A DNA stretch of 64,000 bases from Agapetus fuscipes (taxonomy: Eukaryota > Arthropoda > Insecta > Trichoptera > Glossosomatidae): contig OX637354.1 in the NCBI GenBank assembly GCA_951799405.1, positions 186,001-250,000 on the forward strand, read 5' to 3'. This document shows, piece by piece, positions 61,823 to 64,000 of the stretch (its first letter is position 1; each line of letters opens with the position of its first letter). Both the position numbers and the translations under genes were made by a program. Under the pieces are notes generated by a model. That model worked only from the letters and a program-made list of their open reading frames with translations, ran no database searches and was not told the DNA's origin.

Positions 61823-61884
61823 ATTTATAGATTAACAAACGTAAGAGAATAAAATACCACAAACAATATTATAATGTCTAACAC

Positions 61885-61950
61885 ATTCAGATGCGAACCT
61901 AGGCCCCGCGAAAGGAAAGAGCAGGCAATCTAACAACTGAGCTATTGGCG
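61885..61950 (-). repeat. tRNA-like SINE head remnant
   Basis: In reverse: CAATAGCTCAGTTGTTAG (box A), about 40 bp, then TAGGTTCGCATC (box B). Not S1, S2 or S3. Confidence 0.5.
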
Positions 61951-62164
61951 AAGTTAAAATCGCAGAAGTTCATTTGGGAAGAAAGATTTTAGCAATTACA
62001 TGTCCCGTGTATTAGAGAAATGATTAACTCCGCCGTACAAATGTCATTTGGGTTTTTTGTTCGTGAGCAATCGCAAACGACAAATGACATTCAAAACAAG
62101 AGCAACGTTCCTGTCGAGCACTAGATGTGCAGTGGCGTCACCAAAGATAAAAATATAAACAAAA

Positions 62165-62232
62165 AAATGTTTTAATTGATTTGTGAAGAGGCATGCAATT
62201 CACTAACCTATTTGGCCCGGCCAGTTGTCAAG
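62165..62232 (-). repeat. S3 SINE tail fragment
   Basis: ATTTGTGAAGAGGCATGC and CCTATTTGGCCCGGCCAG. Confidence 0.65.
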
Positions 62233-62239
62233 CTTTATT

Positions 62240-62460
62240 CATGTTTTATTCCTATACTGTAAAGAATGTTTCACTTTGCCAATGTCACCCCTGTTTCAGG
62301 GAAGGTCGGCAAGAGTTGCAGGGCTTATGCTCATTTGAGATTGGGTTTTTATATTGTAGGCCCACATGCAGCATGTGTGAACGCGAAATTATGCGTGTCT
62401 GCTTGTGGGAATGCATTTAATATGAATCTCAAATGATACATATCTTTGCAACTTAGATTT
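62240..62460 (+). repeat. R245 copy, 5' truncated
   Basis: ATACTGTAAAGAATGTTTC to GCAACTTAGATTTAG. Confidence 0.85.
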
Positions 62461-62969
62461 AGATTCCTGTTACGAATGTATAGGTTCATGCCTGCGTGTT
62501 GTTGTGATTGTGTGCCTAGGCATGTTTACTTGCTGTGTATGTGTGTGTAGACGTGAGTGTTAGATACTTTAAGCTGTTGGTACGCACTCTCTAGAAACAT
62601 CCATTCTAGAGGCGTCTCTAACACGCAAGAATAGGCCTTAGTCACATACAAATACAGGCTGCGGTTCTGTGGAGCTTCAGTCGTCCACTAATGACCAAGC
62701 CGTGAAACCGACAAGACAGAAGTTACAGAGTGAACCATATTATGTAATCAAAAATAAATTTAACTGCAATTTTATTTACAGTAAACTCGAAATAAATCAA
62801 AACATTACACTTTTTCTTCAAATAGATACAGGAAGATCTTTTAACGTTCGTCGAGGCTTTCACCCTAGTTTTATGAACTTATATTTCATCGACTTCAGGA
62901 TCCTAGAGATTTCAGACAACTGTTGAATATACTCAGAATTTTAGTTGACAGTTTATGCGTTAATCGGAC
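62461..62969. other. Unclassified, weak LTR-like start
   Basis: TGTTACGAATGTATAGG at about 62468 recalls TGTTACGAAAGTG at 5137, a common LTR start, but no end or target duplication was found. Confidence 0.25.
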
Positions 62970-63266
62970 GCATAATCAAGGATGCTTAATTTGGACCGCG
63001 CTGTTTTTATGTGAATCATTCCTCAAGAACCCTCTGCAAGCTTGGTCGCGCTATAGAAAACGCCAACTCTCAAGGAAGACCCAGTTGCTGTAAGGCCGGA
63101 TGGACCTTTGGTGACCGGTCTTTGGTTAAGGTGTACGAATTTTTCAACCCAGCGAAGAGCATATTTGAAAATATAAATGGTATATTTTTTGTGCTCCGCC
63201 GGGATTCTTACCCACGACCTTTTATCTGCGAGTCCGAAGCGCTAACTCCTTGACTACGGGCCGGAC
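62970..63266 (-). repeat. S2 SINE, full length
   Basis: AGGATGCTTAATTTGGACC to ACTACGGGCCGGAC. Confidence 0.85.
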
Positions 63267-63344
63267 GATGTTGATGTTACGCCTATGGAGCTGCAGCGCT
63301 ACATTGAAGGTTATAAATGGTAATAAAATAAGTACGCGGAGATA

Positions 63345-63906
63345 CCACAATGGCGGATCTGAAAGTTAAGCGTGCGACGAAGAAAGCGTATCCGAGCCAG
63401 CCAGTCACTTCACTGACAATAGCTGCTGATGTAGGTACGGTGCCATGACAGAACAGCACGGGGACAAAACAACACATGACATTACACCACAATGGCGGAT
63501 CTAAAGTTAAGCGTGCGACGAAGAAAGCGTATCCGAGCCAGCCAGTCACTTCACTGACAATAGCTGCTGATGTAGGTACGGTGCCATGACAGAACAGCAC
63601 GGGGACAAAACAACACATGACATTACACCACAATGGCGGATCTAAAGTTAAGCGTGAGACGAAGAAAGCGTATCCGAGCCAGCCAGTCACTTCACTGACA
63701 ATAGCTGCTGATGTAGGTACGGTGCCATGACAGAACAGCACGGGGACAAAACAACACGACATTACACCACAATGGCGGATCTTAAGTTAAGCGTGCGACG
63801 AAGAAAGCGTATTCGAGCCGGCCAGTCACTTCACTGACAATTGCTGCTGATGTAGGTACGCTGCCATGACAGAACAGCACGGGGACAAAACAACACAGTG
63901 ACGAAA
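63345..63906 (+). repeat. Tandem repeat, four units of about 141 bp
   Basis: Units start CCACAATGGCGGATCT at 63345, 63487, 63628 and 63767 (periods 142, 141, 139). Each contains GCGTGCGACGAAGAAAGCG, CACTTCACTGACAATAGC and a stretch of foldback F units (CATGACAGAACAGCACGGGG). Only a few differences separate the units. Confidence 0.92.
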
Positions 63907-64000
63907 CATAACAGGAAAATAGATCACATGACAAAACAACGCATATCTAAAACAGAACATACAATAAACAACAAATGAAGTAATATCACAAAACTTTAAA
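63895..64000 (+). mobile_element. Foldback-like element F units at window edge
   Basis: GTGACGAAACATAACAGG and TCACATGACAAAACAACGC units continue from the tandem repeat to near the window end. Confidence 0.5.

Noticed and set aside
63283..63762. 159-codon minus-strand ORF with a threefold 47-residue repeat
   Set aside because: It is open only because the 141-bp tandem unit is divisible by three and lacks a stop in that frame. It runs through foldback units and has no domain or splice support.

Overview
ORGANISM AND SETTING. This is eukaryotic, almost certainly arthropod (most likely insect) nuclear DNA. It is AT-rich, carries GC-rich coding exons with GT-AG introns, and is saturated with tRNA-headed SINEs, MITEs, LINE tails and a Penelope-like element. 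There are no operons or prokaryotic signals. The species cannot be named from the sequence alone.

HOST GENE. One protein-coding gene is visible, on the minus strand. Five internal coding exons can be placed, in transcription order: 60406-60172, 13633-13459, 11952-11704, 10975-10762 and 5089-4541. Each has an AG acceptor and a GT donor, and all four junction phases agree (1, 2, 2, 0), so they read as one frame of 474 codons. The product is a low-complexity nuclear-type protein that enters a SAM domain at the end of the last visible exon. First and last exons lie outside the window. The intron between the first two visible exons is about 46.5 kb and holds most of the transposon load.

TRANSPOSON LANDSCAPE. 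The centrepiece is 27644-37116: a head-to-tail array of a Penelope-like element (PLE) with a 2,627-bp period. It has three intact 823-codon RT plus GIY-YIG ORFs and one 5'-truncated copy, on the same strand as the host gene. Each 155-bp junction carries a hammerhead-ribozyme-like motif. Six other loci carry the same core motif, four of them clearly inside inverted repeats.

FAMILY NAMES USED BELOW (mine, defined from copies inside the window). S1: about 330-bp SINE, head with box A TAGCTCAGTTGG and box B GGTTCGAATCC, tail ending near TAGCTTAGTTGCGTTT. S2: about 285-bp SINE with head GACCGGTCCGTAGTCCAGTGG-like and 3' end CACCAAATAAATCATCCTAA. S3: tRNA-like SINE with head near GTTGGTTCGATCCCCGCC and a tail near TGTGAAGAGGAATGCAATTC. 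R245: about 245-bp retroposon from CCTTGACTTATAGGTTGG to GCAACTTAG plus an (ATTATAG)n or (ATTAG)n tail, more than 30 copies. LJ, LK, LL, LM: LINE 3' ends recognised from reverse-transcriptase C-terminal peptides. G: about 265-bp MITE. H, E, I: unclassified dispersed repeats. F: foldback-like hairpins built of 15-18-bp units of the type TGACAAAACGACACA.

LAYOUT. 1-4.5 kb: SINEs, R245 and a MITE. 4.5-13.7 kb: the four 3' exons with repeats between them. 13.7-27.6 kb: LINE tails, a deleted hAT element (17803-19088), hAT MITEs, PLE-derived hairpins and a foldback element. 27.6-37.1 kb: PLE array. 37.1-60.2 kb: dense SINE/R245 territory with nested insertions, a 5S rRNA-like sequence and foldback elements. 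60.2-60.4 kb: the 5'-most visible exon. 60.4-64 kb: R245 copies and a 141-bp tandem repeat. Boundaries of old repeat copies are good to about 10 bp; those with target-site duplications are exact. All of this is by eye; no database or alignment tool was used.
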